A stretch of DNA of 36,380 nt, from positions 1-36,380 of the forward strand of contig NZ_WXTX01000024.1 of NCBI RefSeq assembly GCF_009848685.1. Direction: 5' to 3'. Shown here piece by piece: positions 16,471-24,745 of this stretch (the stretch's first letter is position 1; every line of letters begins with the position of its first letter). The translations under genes were made by a program, and so were the position numbers. The notes beneath the pieces were generated by a model. It searched no databases and was not told where the DNA came from. It saw nothing but the letters and a program-made list of their open reading frames with translations. The DNA comes from Andreprevotia sp. IGB-42. GTDB taxonomy: Bacteria > Pseudomonadota > Gammaproteobacteria > Burkholderiales > Chitinibacteraceae.

Positions 16471-16701
16471 GGCTTGCTCCCTGAATTTGTGGGGGCGAGT
16501 CTGCACTTGGCACATGGCAGGAAATTAAAAAAAACGTGACAGCTTTTTGAAATTTATACACAGGAAATGTGACAAAACATTCTGTGCTGTATGTCATTGG
16601 GATAAGGGGCGATTGAAGTGCGGTAATGTGCTGCCTGCGGGCTTGCCCGGGCGTACCACCGGGCAGGCGATGCAAGCCATTGCGCTGCAGGTACCGATAC
16701 C

Positions 16702-16917
16702 TCAAGCCTGTGGCCGTTTGAATATCCACATCCGGTTGGCGGTGCTGTCCGGCGCCTGTAGCAGCTCCCAGCCTTCGGCACCCAGCTTGTTCAGTTCAGT
16801 TGAAACGGCTTGTGCATAGGCGCTCAGCCGTTCTTTCTCCCGGCCGCCAAACGCGCGGGCGGCATTTTCAGCGGCTTCGTGGAAGTCGCTGCGGGTCAGG
16901 TATTCAAAACGTTGCAT
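16702..16917 (-). CDS. Small DUF4177-like protein
   Basis: A 71-residue protein beginning MQRFEYLTRSDF and ending AEGWELLQAP followed by MWIFKRP. The EGWEL motif after a helix, then a strand with an aromatic residue, resembles DUF4177 proteins, whose function is not known. There is no signal peptide or membrane segment. The frame is open upstream to 17034, but the ATG at 16917 starts at a natural beta strand; no clear Shine-Dalgarno precedes it. It is monocistronic and divergent from the CE4 deacetylase gene. The 230 bases between its stop and the cpdB start hold no recognised gene; the cpdB promoter should be in the AT-rich part at 16520-16600. Confidence 0.6.
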   Translation of the reverse strand: MQRFEYLTRSDFHEAAENAARAFGGREKERLSAYAQAVSTELNKLGAEGWELLQAPDSTANRMWIFKRPQA

Positions 16918-17057
16918 GGGGCCGGTCCGGTGTACGTGCCTTGGACCACGCAATGGCGCGCGGCTGCACGTCGACACAGGGTGCCTGCACAGTATGGACC
17001 CATAAGCCCGCTGCTGTTTGCACGGTGCGACCATTCATGAATTCAGATGCGCTGATG

Positions 17058-17076
17058 TGTAAATTTAAGTATTTGA
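17058..17076 (+). promoter_or_regulatory. 19-base element shared with the GH18 chitinase upstream region
   Basis: TGTAAATTTAAGTATTTGA matches 31654-31672 (TGTACATTTAAGTGTTTGA) at 17 of 19 positions in the same orientation. Both lie upstream of plus-strand genes for chitin-binding exoenzymes, 167 bases from this ATG and 85 bases from the other. Confidence 0.5.
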
Positions 17077-17105
17077 TTATTAATGGATTTGTTGAAATTT
17101 TACAA

Positions 17106-17119
17106 CGGTTCGTGAACCG
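17106..17119. promoter_or_regulatory. Palindrome in the CE4 upstream region
   Basis: CGGTTC-GT-GAACCG is a perfect 6+2+6 palindrome, about 125 bases before the CE4 start. There is no T run, so it is a possible protein-binding site. Regulator unknown. Confidence 0.35.
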
Positions 17120-17156
17120 GCGCATTACAGCGGTACTCCTGCTTGCTGTGTGTGTT

Positions 17157-17214
17157 TATAGTCAGTCACGCGTAAATAACGCGCCTGCCCTTGCTGCATC
17201 TTCTGGATGCAGCG
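17157..17214 (+). promoter_or_regulatory. -10-like box, second palindrome and leader hairpin of the CE4 gene
   Basis: TATAGT at 17157-17162 is a plausible -10 without a clear -35. It is followed by CGCGT-AAATA-ACGCG (17169-17183), placed where a repressor would block transcription, and by a leader hairpin at 17193-17213 (GCTGCATC / GATGCAGC) ending about 30 bases before the ATG. Confidence 0.35.
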
Positions 17215-17243
17215 GCAGATCACAACAGGACGGAGACAAATCG

Positions 17244-19190
17244 ATGCGAAGCAAGCAATGGATGTTGCTGGCGCCGTTGGCCATGGTGGCCACGGTGGCA
17301 GTTGCGGCCCCGGCATGGGTCAGTACCACCGCCTATACCGGCGGCACCACGGTGACCTATGCCGGCCAGGATTGGCGGGCCAAATGGTGGACACAGGGCG
17401 ATGTGCCCGGTGCAGCCCAATGGGGGCCATGGGAAGTGGTGGCCGGCACCACACCTACCCCCACCGTTACCCTGACCCCCACACCGAACGTAACGCTGAC
17501 TCCCACGCCACGCGTGACGCCCACACCGACACCCGGCGTGACGTTCTGGCAGGCCAGCCAGGCGTATACCGCCGGGCAGGTGGTTTGCTATGGCAGCTCG
17601 CGCTTCGAAGCCAAGTGGTGGGTGCAAGGCGAAGTACCTGATCCGACCAATACCTGGGGGCCGTGGAAAGTGATTTCGCCGTGCGAAATCCTGCCTACGC
17701 CGCCGGTTACCGCCACGCCGAAACCCACCGCGACGCCGACCCCATCGCCCACACCATCACCGACCCCGCCAGTGACCGGCATACCCAACCCGCTGCCAAC
17801 AGGCAGCCCGATTGCGATCAACTGGACGCTGGCGGCCACGGGCACCAACTCGGCCAATGTGTCGTGGAGTGTCGATAGCGCGCAACTGGCAGGCGTTGCA
17901 CCGGCCAACTGGCATGTGGTTTTTGCCGGCGTCATTCCGGTGCTGGACAGCACATCGATCTGGGTAGGCGACGACTTCATCAACAACAAGGCTACCTACG
18001 GTGGTAGCGGCAGCATTGCCGGCAAGATGATCGTGGCCAACCTGGCGTACAAGTTGCTGGTTTGCAATGCCGCATATACCAAGTGCGTGGAAAGCATTTC
18101 GGTACAGTCGTTTACTGGGCAGGTGCCGGTAACCCCGACCCCCAAACCGGTTACACCAACACCGCTGCCAGCGCAGACCCTCAGCGCAGTGAAAGTGGAA
18201 ACCTGGCGCAATGGTGCAACCGGCGCGTACTCGATGGTGCATGACGACTATTGCTCGTACCTGAGCGATACGCAGATCCAGACTGCAGAGCCGGCTCTGG
18301 CACAGCGCGGGCTGGTGGCTGCATTTGCCGCCATCACCTCGCAGTGCGATGCAGCGCGCTGGGCATCGGCACGCACCTTCATTGCCCATGGTCATGAAAT
18401 TGCCAGCCATAGCCGCAACCATTACGACAGCAGCGCAGCCAACTGGGTGAACAGCGTGGAAATCGCCCAGTCGCAACAGGATATTGCCACCAACCTCAGC
18501 GGTTATCAGGCCACGTACTTCGTGTGGCCTTCCGATACCGCGACCGATGCCGCGCTCGCTTACCTGCGTGCGCAGCCGGGTTACCTGGGCGGGCGTGCAG
18601 GCAACCGCGATCTGGGGGGCGGCAATATCGAGTACGGCCATGCTGCCGGCGTGAACGGTGCGCAGTTTGCCGATCCGTACGCAGTGCTATGGGATGTGTT
18701 CACCAATGCCGGCGAGTATTCGATCTACCCACCGGGCACTGGCGACATCCTCAACCTGCACGTGGATGCAGCCATTGCACAGGGCGGCTGGGCTACGCGC
18801 ACCATGCATGGCGTGGGCACGCTACCGTGGGAACCGGTGCCGGTCGATCGGTATCTGGCGCATCTGGACTACGTGAAGAGCAAGGTGGATGCCGGCCTGC
18901 TGTGGGTGGGCACGCCATCCGACGTGATCCGCTACCGCTTTGCCCGCAACTACTGCGCACCGGTGATGTGGGCCAACGCACGCGGGATGGATTTCCCGGT
19001 GAGTGATCCGCTGTGCGTGAAGTATGCAACACCGATCACCCTGGACCTGACTGCCACCGGCACCTCGTTGCCGCTGTTGCAGGGCGGGACCAAGGTCATC
19101 AATGCGCAGCCGCTGGGTAATGGCCACTTCCGCGCCACGGTGCTGCCGACCGATGGTTCGCTCACCATCTTGCCGCCGCCACCGCAATAA
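17244..19190 (+). CDS. Secreted CE4 polysaccharide deacetylase with two chitin-binding modules
   Basis: A 648-residue exoenzyme, probably a chitin or chito-oligosaccharide deacetylase. A signal peptide (1-21, ending AVA) leads into a CBM5/12 module at 23-66 (AWVSTTAYTGGTTVTY, AKWW), a Thr/Pro linker, and a second module at about 100-147 (FWQASQAYTAGQVVCY, AKWW). After another TP linker, residues 188-292 form an unrecognised beta-rich domain, then a third linker and the CE4 domain from about 313. CE4 metal and catalytic motifs are visible: HDDYC (H333-D334-D335) for motif 1 and HSRNH (389-393) for motif 2, preceded by AHGHEIAS. The start has a GGAG box; the longer open frame upstream lies over the regulatory region. 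A strong terminator follows, so it is monocistronic. Confidence 0.88.
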   Translation: MRSKQWMLLAPLAMVATVAVAAPAWVSTTAYTGGTTVTYAGQDWRAKWWTQGDVPGAAQWGPWEVVAGTTPTPTVTLTPTPNVTLTPTPRVTPTPTPGVTFWQASQAYTAGQVVCYGSSRFEAKWWVQGEVPDPTNTWGPWKVISPCEILPTPPVTATPKPTATPTPSPTPSPTPPVTGIPNPLPTGSPIAINWTLAATGTNSANVSWSVDSAQLAGVAPANWHVVFAGVIPVLDSTSIWVGDDFINNKATYGGSGSIAGKMIVANLAYKLLVCNAAYTKCVESISVQSFTGQVPVTPTPKPVTPTPLPAQTLSAVKVETWRNGATGAYSMVHDDYCSYLSDTQIQTAEPALAQRGLVAAFAAITSQCDAARWASARTFIAHGHEIASHSRNHYDSSAANWVNSVEIAQSQQDIATNLSGYQATYFVWPSDTATDAALAYLRAQPGYLGGRAGNRDLGGGNIEYGHAAGVNGAQFADPYAVLWDVFTNAGEYSIYPPGTGDILNLHVDAAIAQGGWATRTMHGVGTLPWEPVPVDRYLAHLDYVKSKVDAGLLWVGTPSDVIRYRFARNYCAPVMWANARGMDFPVSDPLCVKYATPITLDLTATGTSLPLLQGGTKVINAQPLGNGHFRATVLPTDGSLTILPPPPQ

Positions 19191-19225
19191 GCTGCCTTTG
19201 CATTAAAAGGCGGGTGAAACGACGA

Positions 19226-19257
19226 GGGGTGCCGATAGAGTCGGCGCCCCTTTTTTT
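19226..19257 (+). terminator. Terminator of the CE4 gene
   Basis: Ten-base stem (ggggtgccga / tcggcgcccc, one G-T pair) with loop tagag and seven T. Confidence 0.88.
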
Positions 19258-19419
19258 GATCGGCTGCGGGTTCATTTAATTGATGGCCATCTGGCGCCAT
19301 CGAATGATTCCTGCACGACAGGATGGCTGGTACGACGCCCGGCCAGCAATGGCTGTCCGATCCCGGCGTGTCACAGCGCAGCCGCCGCTGGTCATGGTGA
19401 CCTTAGGGTTTGCTGGTCG

Positions 19420-20349
19420 CTATTTCCCGGCCGTTTGCCGGTCAGCCTCCACTGCCAGCAAACGGGCCTTCAGGCGTGGTGTGGCAAAGTCCAGAAACGC
19501 GCGCAACTTGAGCGGCAGCATGCGCTGCCCGGCATGAACAAGGCTGACAGGCAGTGGCGCAGATTCGAATGCCTGCAGCACGATTCCGAGCGCACCGCCA
19601 TGCAGCGCGTTCGCCATCTGGTACGACAGCACGCGGGTAAGCCCGATACCGGCAACCGCTGCATCGATTGCGGCTTCCGCGGTGCTGACGGCAAGCCGCG
19701 AACGGATGGGCACCACGATAGCGGATTTGCCGGGCATGAAGTGCCAGACCTGCCTGGCGGTCACCTGTTCGTGGGTAATGCACGCATGCGTGGCGAGTTC
19801 TGCCGGGTGCAGCGGTGTGCCGTGTTCAGCCAGATAGCCTGGGCTGGCGCATACCACCCGCCGTACTGTGCCAATACGGGCTGCAACGAAATTGCTGTCG
19901 GCCAGTTCGGCAATCCGCACTGCGACGTCAACGCGGTCTTCCAGCAGATGCACCACGCGGTCGGTCAGCAGCATCCGCACGTCGATACCCGGATAAGTTT
20001 TGAGGAAGTCCGCCACGACCGGCAACACGTGCAGCCGCCCGAAAACCACCGGTGCGGTGAGCACCAGCTCGCCTTTCGGTACCGCATATTCGCCGGTTGC
20101 GGCACGCTCTGCTTCGCCCACTTCCTCGAGTATGCGCCGGCAGGCGGCAACATAGGCCTGGCCAGCTTCGGTGAGCAAAAGTCGCCGGGTGGAGCGATGC
20201 AGCAAGCGCGTTTCCAGATGCGATTCCAGTTCCGCTACCTTGCGGCTTACCGTCGCAAGCGGAATCTTGAGCTGGCGCGCCGCAGCGGAAAAACTGCCAG
20301 CGTCGACCACCGCCACCAGGATGGTCATGGCTTCGAAGCGATCAGGCAT
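19420..20349 (-). CDS. LysR-family transcriptional regulator
   Basis: A 309-residue regulator. The N-terminal winged helix-turn-helix is at about 1-60 (FEAMTILVAVVDAGSFSAAARQLKIPLATVSRKVAELESHL), and the rest is the two-lobed LysR effector-binding domain (ELVLTAPVVFGRLHVLPVVADFLKTYPGIDV). The subgroup resembles LysR proteins often annotated as generic or AaeR/DsdC-like, so the effector cannot be named. It is divergent from the TDT-type transporter gene with 137 bases between starts, the classic arrangement for LysR control of the neighbour. A T-N11-A site lies in that gap. Confidence 0.9.
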   Translation of the reverse strand: MPDRFEAMTILVAVVDAGSFSAAARQLKIPLATVSRKVAELESHLETRLLHRSTRRLLLTEAGQAYVAACRRILEEVGEAERAATGEYAVPKGELVLTAPVVFGRLHVLPVVADFLKTYPGIDVRMLLTDRVVHLLEDRVDVAVRIAELADSNFVAARIGTVRRVVCASPGYLAEHGTPLHPAELATHACITHEQVTARQVWHFMPGKSAIVVPIRSRLAVSTAEAAIDAAVAGIGLTRVLSYQMANALHGGALGIVLQAFESAPLPVSLVHAGQRMLPLKLRAFLDFATPRLKARLLAVEADRQTAGK

Positions 20350-20368
20350 ATTCTCATATTCCGGGAAG

Positions 20369-20383
20369 ATGATTCCTGATCAT
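20369..20383. promoter_or_regulatory. Candidate LysR binding site
   Basis: ATGATTCCTGATCAT has inverted arms ATGAT/ATCAT and fits the T-N11-A rule for LysR sites. It sits 20-34 bases before the LysR start and about 104 bases before the transporter start. Confidence 0.4.
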
Positions 20384-20486
20384 GCCGGATTATCTTGTCG
20401 GCGAGCAGGAAATACCATGGCCTGTACCCGAAAAAACGGGGCGCAGCGCCAATTGGTGTTGCGCACGCCCCAGACTGGAGAACGCC

Positions 20487-21476
20487 ATGATCACGCTGTC
20501 GAGCACCCATTCGCAGCCGCTGCAAAACGCGGCTTCAATCCGCAATCTGCCCGTCAACCTGTTTGCATCGGTGATGGGTCTAGCCGGGCTGGCCATTGCA
20601 TGGCGCCAGGCCAGCCACCAGTTCGGCGCCAGTATGCTGGTAGCGGAAGTCATCGGCATGCTCGCCCTGAGCGTCTTCCTGGTGCTGGGCGTTGGCTATC
20701 TGGTCAAGGCCATCCGCTATCCGGGAGTGGTCGTTGCCGAGTACCGGCATCCTGTCACCGGCAATTTTTTCGGCACCATCACCATCGCCATGCTGCTGCT
20801 GTCATCAGTGCTTGCCCCATTGAGCCAGCCGCTTGCCGAAGCCGTGTGGACAGTGGGAGCCGTGGCGACGATCACGTTCTGTTTCATGATTGCCACCCGC
20901 TTGCTGCAGGGAAGGATAGATGCCGCGCATGCGGTTCCCGCTTGGTTCATTCCCGGGGTGGCTACGCTGGATATCGCCGTTGCCGGCAGCGGCATGAGCA
21001 TGCCGTGGGCGCACGAAGTCAACCTGTTCGCGCTGGCGGTGGGGATGATGCTTGCGCTGCTGTTCTTTACCATGATCATGTCCCGGCTCATCCATCACGA
21101 GCCGATGCCCGCCGGCATGGCCCCTTCGCTGTTGATCCTGGTAGCGCCATTCGCGGTCGGTTTTCTGGCGTACGGCAACGTGATGCAGCGGGTCGATACC
21201 TTTTCTGGCCTGTTGTTCTACTCCGGCCTTTTCCTGTTCCTCACACTGGCGCCCAGGGTTTTCTGCAAGGGCATACCGTTCGCCAGCAGCTGGTGGGCCA
21301 TCAGCTTTCCGCTGGCAGCGCTGACGAGTGCGGCGCTGAAATACGCGATGTTCGTACAGGTCTGGCCGGTGACGGGCATCGCGATCATCCTGCTTGCGTT
21401 GCTGAACGTGGTGATTGTGGTGCTGGTTGCCAGAACGCTGCATATTCTCTTCAACGGTGAAATGCTTGCCGGTTGA
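20487..21476 (+). CDS. TDT/SLAC1-family transporter
   Basis: A 329-residue inner-membrane protein with about ten hydrophobic segments. Features of the tellurite-resistance/dicarboxylate transporter (TDT; TehA/SLAC1) family are LPVNLFASVMGLAGLAIAWR at the N-terminus, HPVTGNFFGTI, PAWFIPGVATLDIAVAG and PFAVGFLAYGN. Members carry anions, C4-dicarboxylates or, in some cases, give tellurite or toxicant resistance; the substrate here is unknown. The ATG at 20487 has a TGGAG box six bases upstream; a longer frame from 20382 overlaps the divergent control region. The adjacent LysR gene is the likely regulator. Confidence 0.85.
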   Translation: MITLSSTHSQPLQNAASIRNLPVNLFASVMGLAGLAIAWRQASHQFGASMLVAEVIGMLALSVFLVLGVGYLVKAIRYPGVVVAEYRHPVTGNFFGTITIAMLLLSSVLAPLSQPLAEAVWTVGAVATITFCFMIATRLLQGRIDAAHAVPAWFIPGVATLDIAVAGSGMSMPWAHEVNLFALAVGMMLALLFFTMIMSRLIHHEPMPAGMAPSLLILVAPFAVGFLAYGNVMQRVDTFSGLLFYSGLFLFLTLAPRVFCKGIPFASSWWAISFPLAALTSAALKYAMFVQVWPVTGIAIILLALLNVVIVVLVARTLHILFNGEMLAG

Positions 21477-21590
21477 AACGGCATGTTGTCACCCGCAGCT
21501 TGCTGCGGCCGTGTATGCATTGGGCCGATGCCGTGTAGCAATGGCCAGTAAACATCGACATGGCGGACGGGAGGAAAGGTGGAGCGCGAG

Positions 21591-22148
21591 ATGGTCAGCA
21601 ATCAAGGTTTGGGTTTGTTGCCTGCTGCAACCGACAATACACCCGCTTCCGCCTTGCCGGATGTGCTGGCGGACGGTCTGGCGGTGGTGTTTTGCGGCAT
21701 CAACCCCGGTCTGAAAGCAGCAGCCACCGGCCACCATTTTGCCGGTAACGGCAACCGTTTCTGGCGGGCGCTGCATCTGGCCGGCTTTACGCCCACGCTG
21801 CTGCGTGCCGAAAACGATGCCGACCTGCTCGCCCATGGCTGTGGTCTGACCACCGCAGTTGCCCGGCCAACGCAGCGGGCCGATCAACTTTCACTGCAGG
21901 AATTCCGTGACGCACGCTCGTTGCTGTTGCAGAAAATCGAACGGCATCGCCCCGGCTGGATTGCCTTCCTGGGCAAGGCCGCATACGCGGCCATATCAGG
22001 CCAGCGGCAGGTGCAATGGGGGTGCCAGAGCGTGCTGTTCGGGGGCGCAAACGTGTGGGTATTGCCCAACCCCAGCGGCCTGAATCGCGCGTTCAGCCTG
22101 GATGATCTTGCCGCCGCCTACAAAGCGCTGTTGCTGGCGATGCATTGA
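21591..22148 (+). CDS. mug: G/U mismatch-specific DNA glycosylase
   Basis: A 185-residue uracil-DNA-glycosylase superfamily enzyme that removes uracil or ethenocytosine opposite guanine. The catalytic motif FCGINPG (34-40) with the Mug-type Asn, and the intercalation-loop motif NPSGLNRA (160-167), are intact. HHFAGNGNRFWRALHLAGFTP is also family-typical. Two starts compete: GTG at 21579 (GGGAGG upstream) and ATG at 21591 (GGAG upstream); ATG is chosen. It has its own short upstream gap of 114 bases after the transporter gene and is convergent with the DUF1345 gene. Confidence 0.92.
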   Translation: MVSNQGLGLLPAATDNTPASALPDVLADGLAVVFCGINPGLKAAATGHHFAGNGNRFWRALHLAGFTPTLLRAENDADLLAHGCGLTTAVARPTQRADQLSLQEFRDARSLLLQKIERHRPGWIAFLGKAAYAAISGQRQVQWGCQSVLFGGANVWVLPNPSGLNRAFSLDDLAAAYKALLLAMH

Positions 22149-22161
22149 TGCCTGCGGGGTA

Positions 22162-22815
22162 TCAGCTCAGCAAGCCACCCACCACATTGATCGACAGGCC
22201 AAGGAACACCAGGTTGAACACGAAGGCGAGCACCGATTGCGCCAGCACCAGCCGCCGGGCGCGCATGGTGCCCACGGCAATGTCCGCCGTTTGCGCGGCC
22301 ACCGCGATGGTGAACGAGAAGTAGAGGAAATCCCAGTACACCGGCTCGCTGGTCTGATCGGGAAAGCGCAGCGGGTGGTGCTTGCCATGGCTGCCGTAGA
22401 ACAGGTGCGCGTAGTGGATGGCAAATGCGGTGGGCAGCAGGATCCACGCGCCGATCAGCGTGATCGCGGTCAGCGCAAAACCGAAAACCTGGGCATTGCC
22501 GGCCATATGCCGGGCACTGCCCAGCTCCAGCAGGATGGCCAGCAGGCTCATCGCCGCAGCAAAGCTCACCAGCGTGAGCATGGTGCCGGCGCTTTCGTCC
22601 TGCAGGTCTGCTACTTGCCGGATGCGCGCCGGGTCGGCCCGCAGCATCAGCCACCACTGCACGATCAGGTAAGCCCATGCGGCGATATTCCAGCTGCACA
22701 GGCCGCGCGTCAGGCCGCTGATGCCGGAAGGCAACAGCCAGTAGGCCAGCGTGCCCAGCCCCATGGCCAGCACGAGGCGTGGCCGTGTCACGAAAAGGTG
22801 TCTGAAATTGAACAT
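22162..22815 (-). CDS. DUF1345 membrane protein
   Basis: A 217-residue inner-membrane protein with about five hydrophobic segments. It matches the DUF1345 pattern: RPRLVLAMGLGTLAYWLLP, WWLMLRADPARIRQVADLQDESAG, HYAHLFYG, and near the C-terminus EPVYWDFLYFSFTIAVAAQTADI. The family has no established function. It lies 36 bases after a possible 43-residue membrane peptide gene, with which it may be co-transcribed. Confidence 0.85.
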   Translation of the reverse strand: MFNFRHLFVTRPRLVLAMGLGTLAYWLLPSGISGLTRGLCSWNIAAWAYLIVQWWLMLRADPARIRQVADLQDESAGTMLTLVSFAAAMSLLAILLELGSARHMAGNAQVFGFALTAITLIGAWILLPTAFAIHYAHLFYGSHGKHHPLRFPDQTSEPVYWDFLYFSFTIAVAAQTADIAVGTMRARRLVLAQSVLAFVFNLVFLGLSINVVGGLLS

Positions 22816-22851
22816 CGTTGCTTGCCCGGTGGAAATAGCGTGCGCTGCCGC

Positions 22852-22983
22852 TTATGGTTTGCCGCGCTCTTTGCGGCTCAGGTGCCTGATGATGAGCCAG
22901 GCCGAACCGGCCGCGCCAGCTACCACGGTAGCAGCCAGCAGCAACGTGGCGAAGAAGGAAAAAGCCAGTGAATGATCAGCCAT
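22852..22983 (-). CDS. Possible small single-pass membrane protein
   Basis: A 43-residue frame with one hydrophobic segment (AFSFFATLLLAATVVAGAAGSAWLII) followed by a basic tail (RHLSRKERGKP), the layout of small inner-membrane proteins with the C-terminus in the cytoplasm. The ribosome binding site is weak. It sits directly upstream of the DUF1345 gene on the same strand. Function is unknown; it could be a chance frame. Confidence 0.5.
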   Translation of the reverse strand: MADHSLAFSFFATLLLAATVVAGAAGSAWLIIRHLSRKERGKP

Positions 22984-23109
22984 GGGCGCCCGGCAGCAAA
23001 GCATGCAATGGCGCAACCCTAACCGGGCTGCGTGCCGGTGCGCAGATTGTTTTGTACAACAGCTGTGCCGGCAATAGCCCGCGTGCTGCATCGGCCTGCG
23101 GGCGATGCT

Positions 23110-23475
23110 TCAGGCAGCAGCCTGGTAGATGCGCTCCAGCAGCTCGCCCGGATCGCCATTGAGCACCTTGCGCAGCTCGATCCGCACATCATGCTGCGGC
23201 AAGCCCAGTGTGGCCAGCGTATCCAGTACTTCTTCGAATTGCGCACGCAGCGGCGGGGTGCCATTGCCGCGCCGGTCGCTGAAGCAGGCGGCCAGCGTAT
23301 GGCCGCAGCTGCAGAGGCGGCGGGTTTCCACCATGCCGGGCTGCGGTTCGGCGGCGGGGCCGGGCAGGGCGCCGGTTTCTTTCAGGTAATGGCTGAAGGT
23401 GGTATAGCCGTGCCCGCAGTGCGGACAGTGGCGCGGAAAGGCCAGCAAGTGGGTAGGGGCGGGGTCCGTGGTCAT
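23110..23475 (-). CDS. Hypothetical zinc-ribbon protein
   Basis: A 121-residue cytoplasmic protein, not recognised. Two cysteine pairs, CPHCG (residues 17-21) and CSCG (55-58), could bind zinc as a ribbon. Between them is TTFSHYLKETGALPG. The C-terminal half is helical (EEVLDTLATLGLPQHDVRIELRKVLNGDPGELLERIYQ). The start has an AGGAG box at good spacing. It follows the alpha/beta hydrolase gene by 57 bases on the same strand and may be the last gene of that operon. Confidence 0.65.
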   Translation of the reverse strand: MTTDPAPTHLLAFPRHCPHCGHGYTTFSHYLKETGALPGPAAEPQPGMVETRRLCSCGHTLAACFSDRRGNGTPPLRAQFEEVLDTLATLGLPQHDVRIELRKVLNGDPGELLERIYQAAA

Positions 23476-23532
23476 GTTGCTACTCCTGAACGGCGTCTGA
23501 TGACCGTTCTGTTACCACTATAGCGCCGTGTT

Positions 23533-24267
23533 TTATGCATTTCGAATGAAGTTGCCCAGCGTGGTTGCCAGCGCGCTGCGATGATCGATACCGCCGAACA
23601 CATGATCCGCTTTGGCTATCGGGTGCCACAGTGCCGCGGGTATCGCATCGGCCACGCGCTTGCCCTCGTGCATGGGTACGGTGCTGTCCGCTTCGCCCTG
23701 GATCACCTGCACCGGCATGGGCAGCCTGGCGAGGCCGGCCAAGGGATCCAGCGCGGCGGTTTCCGCCAGCAAGGCCTGGCTCACTTCCAGACCAAACCAG
23801 TCGATATTGCCGTTGTCCAGCTTGCGCGCGATGGACCAGATGCCGGTGAGGATGCCATGCAGGTTGGCCGCTGGCGCAATCAGCTGCAGCGATGCCACGT
23901 CGGCATCGCGCGCTACCTGCCCCGCAACGAGGCCGCCCATCGAGAACCCGGCCAGATGCCAGCGCAAGCCGGGATGGCGGGCGCGCAGTGTTTGCAGCAG
24001 CCAGTGCGTTTGCGCCACCTGGCCAGCCACGGTGACATCGGTGAAGTGCCCGCTGCTCTCGCCGCAGCCCAGAAAATCGAAGCGGAATACCGCAATGCCC
24101 TGCGCGGCCAGTTGCCGTGCCACATCCACGAACAGATAGGTGAATTCGCCACGGTTGCCGGTAAAGCCGTGCAACAGCAGCACTGCATCGCTTGCCGTAT
24201 CCGGCACATGCGTGGTGCCCACCAGTGTTGCGTTGCCGTCATCGAGGTAAAGCGTGGAAACCGTCAT
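23533..24267 (-). CDS. Alpha/beta hydrolase
   Basis: A 244-residue serine hydrolase of the alpha/beta fold. HGFTG (33-37) forms the oxyanion-hole region, GFSMGG (107-112) carries nucleophile Ser109, and QGEADSTVP and KADHVF supply the Asp and His. The sequence VFRFDFLGCGESSGHFTDVTV is typical of feruloyl-esterase/bacterial acyl-hydrolase-like members. The substrate cannot be assigned. There is no signal peptide. The ATG at 24267 is 22 bases after the DUF188 gene's stop; an upstream extension of the frame overlaps that gene and is discarded. Confidence 0.85.
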   Translation of the reverse strand: MTVSTLYLDDGNATLVGTTHVPDTASDAVLLLHGFTGNRGEFTYLFVDVARQLAAQGIAVFRFDFLGCGESSGHFTDVTVAGQVAQTHWLLQTLRARHPGLRWHLAGFSMGGLVAGQVARDADVASLQLIAPAANLHGILTGIWSIARKLDNGNIDWFGLEVSQALLAETAALDPLAGLARLPMPVQVIQGEADSTVPMHEGKRVADAIPAALWHPIAKADHVFGGIDHRSALATTLGNFIRNA

Positions 24268-24289
24268 GTGCACTCGCAGGTAAGGTGGA

Positions 24290-24742
24290 TCAGCGCTGGG
24301 GGCGCCGTGCCAGCAGCGTATCGAGCTGGCGGGCAAAGCGTTGTTTGTCCGCGGCGGACAGCGCGGCCGGGCCGCCGGTCTGGATGCCGCTGGCGCGCAT
24401 GGTTTCCATGAAATCACGCATGGTCAGCCGCTCGCGGATATTTTCGGTGCCGAGTATTTCACCCCGGCTGTCGAGCACGTGTGCGCCCTTGGCAATGACG
24501 TCGGAAGCCAGCGGGATATCGCCGGTGATCACCAGATCGCCCGCTTGGGCACGCGCGGCGATCTCGTTGTCCGCCACGTCAAAGCCTTGCGGCACCTGCA
24601 GCGCGCGCAACCATGGCGATGCCGGTACGCTGAGCAACTGGTTGGCAACGAAGATGGTTTCCACCTGCGCGCGCTCGGCCGCGCGGAACAGGATTTCGCG
24701 GATCACCTTGGGGCAGGCGTCGGCATCCACCCAGATACGCAT
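24290..24742 (-). CDS. YaiI/YqxD (DUF188) family protein
   Basis: A 150-residue protein of the conserved UPF0178/DUF188 family, related in fold to PIN-like nucleases. Typical are the N-terminal [24 protein letters not shown] and [23 protein letters not shown], with conserved aspartates that could bind metal, and a C-terminal [23 protein letters not shown]. Its cellular role is not established. It begins three bases after the pdxJ stop, so the two are translated together. Confidence 0.92.
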   Translation of the reverse strand: MRIWVDADACPKVIREILFRAAERAQVETIFVANQLLSVPASPWLRALQVPQGFDVADNEIAARAQAGDLVITGDIPLASDVIAKGAHVLDSRGEILGTENIRERLTMRDFMETMRASGIQTGGPAALSAADKQRFARQLDTLLARRPQR

Positions 24743-24745
24743 TGC

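Noticed and set aside
14206-16539. A 777-codon plus-strand open frame opposite the cpdB-like gene
   Set aside because: It is antisense to a gene with full CpdB motifs, has no ribosome binding site or recognisable domain, and its length follows from high GC at codon third positions.
16520-16600. TGTCAC-type repeats upstream of cpdB considered as a Pho box
   Set aside because: The repeats are not spaced 11 bases apart and match the consensus poorly.
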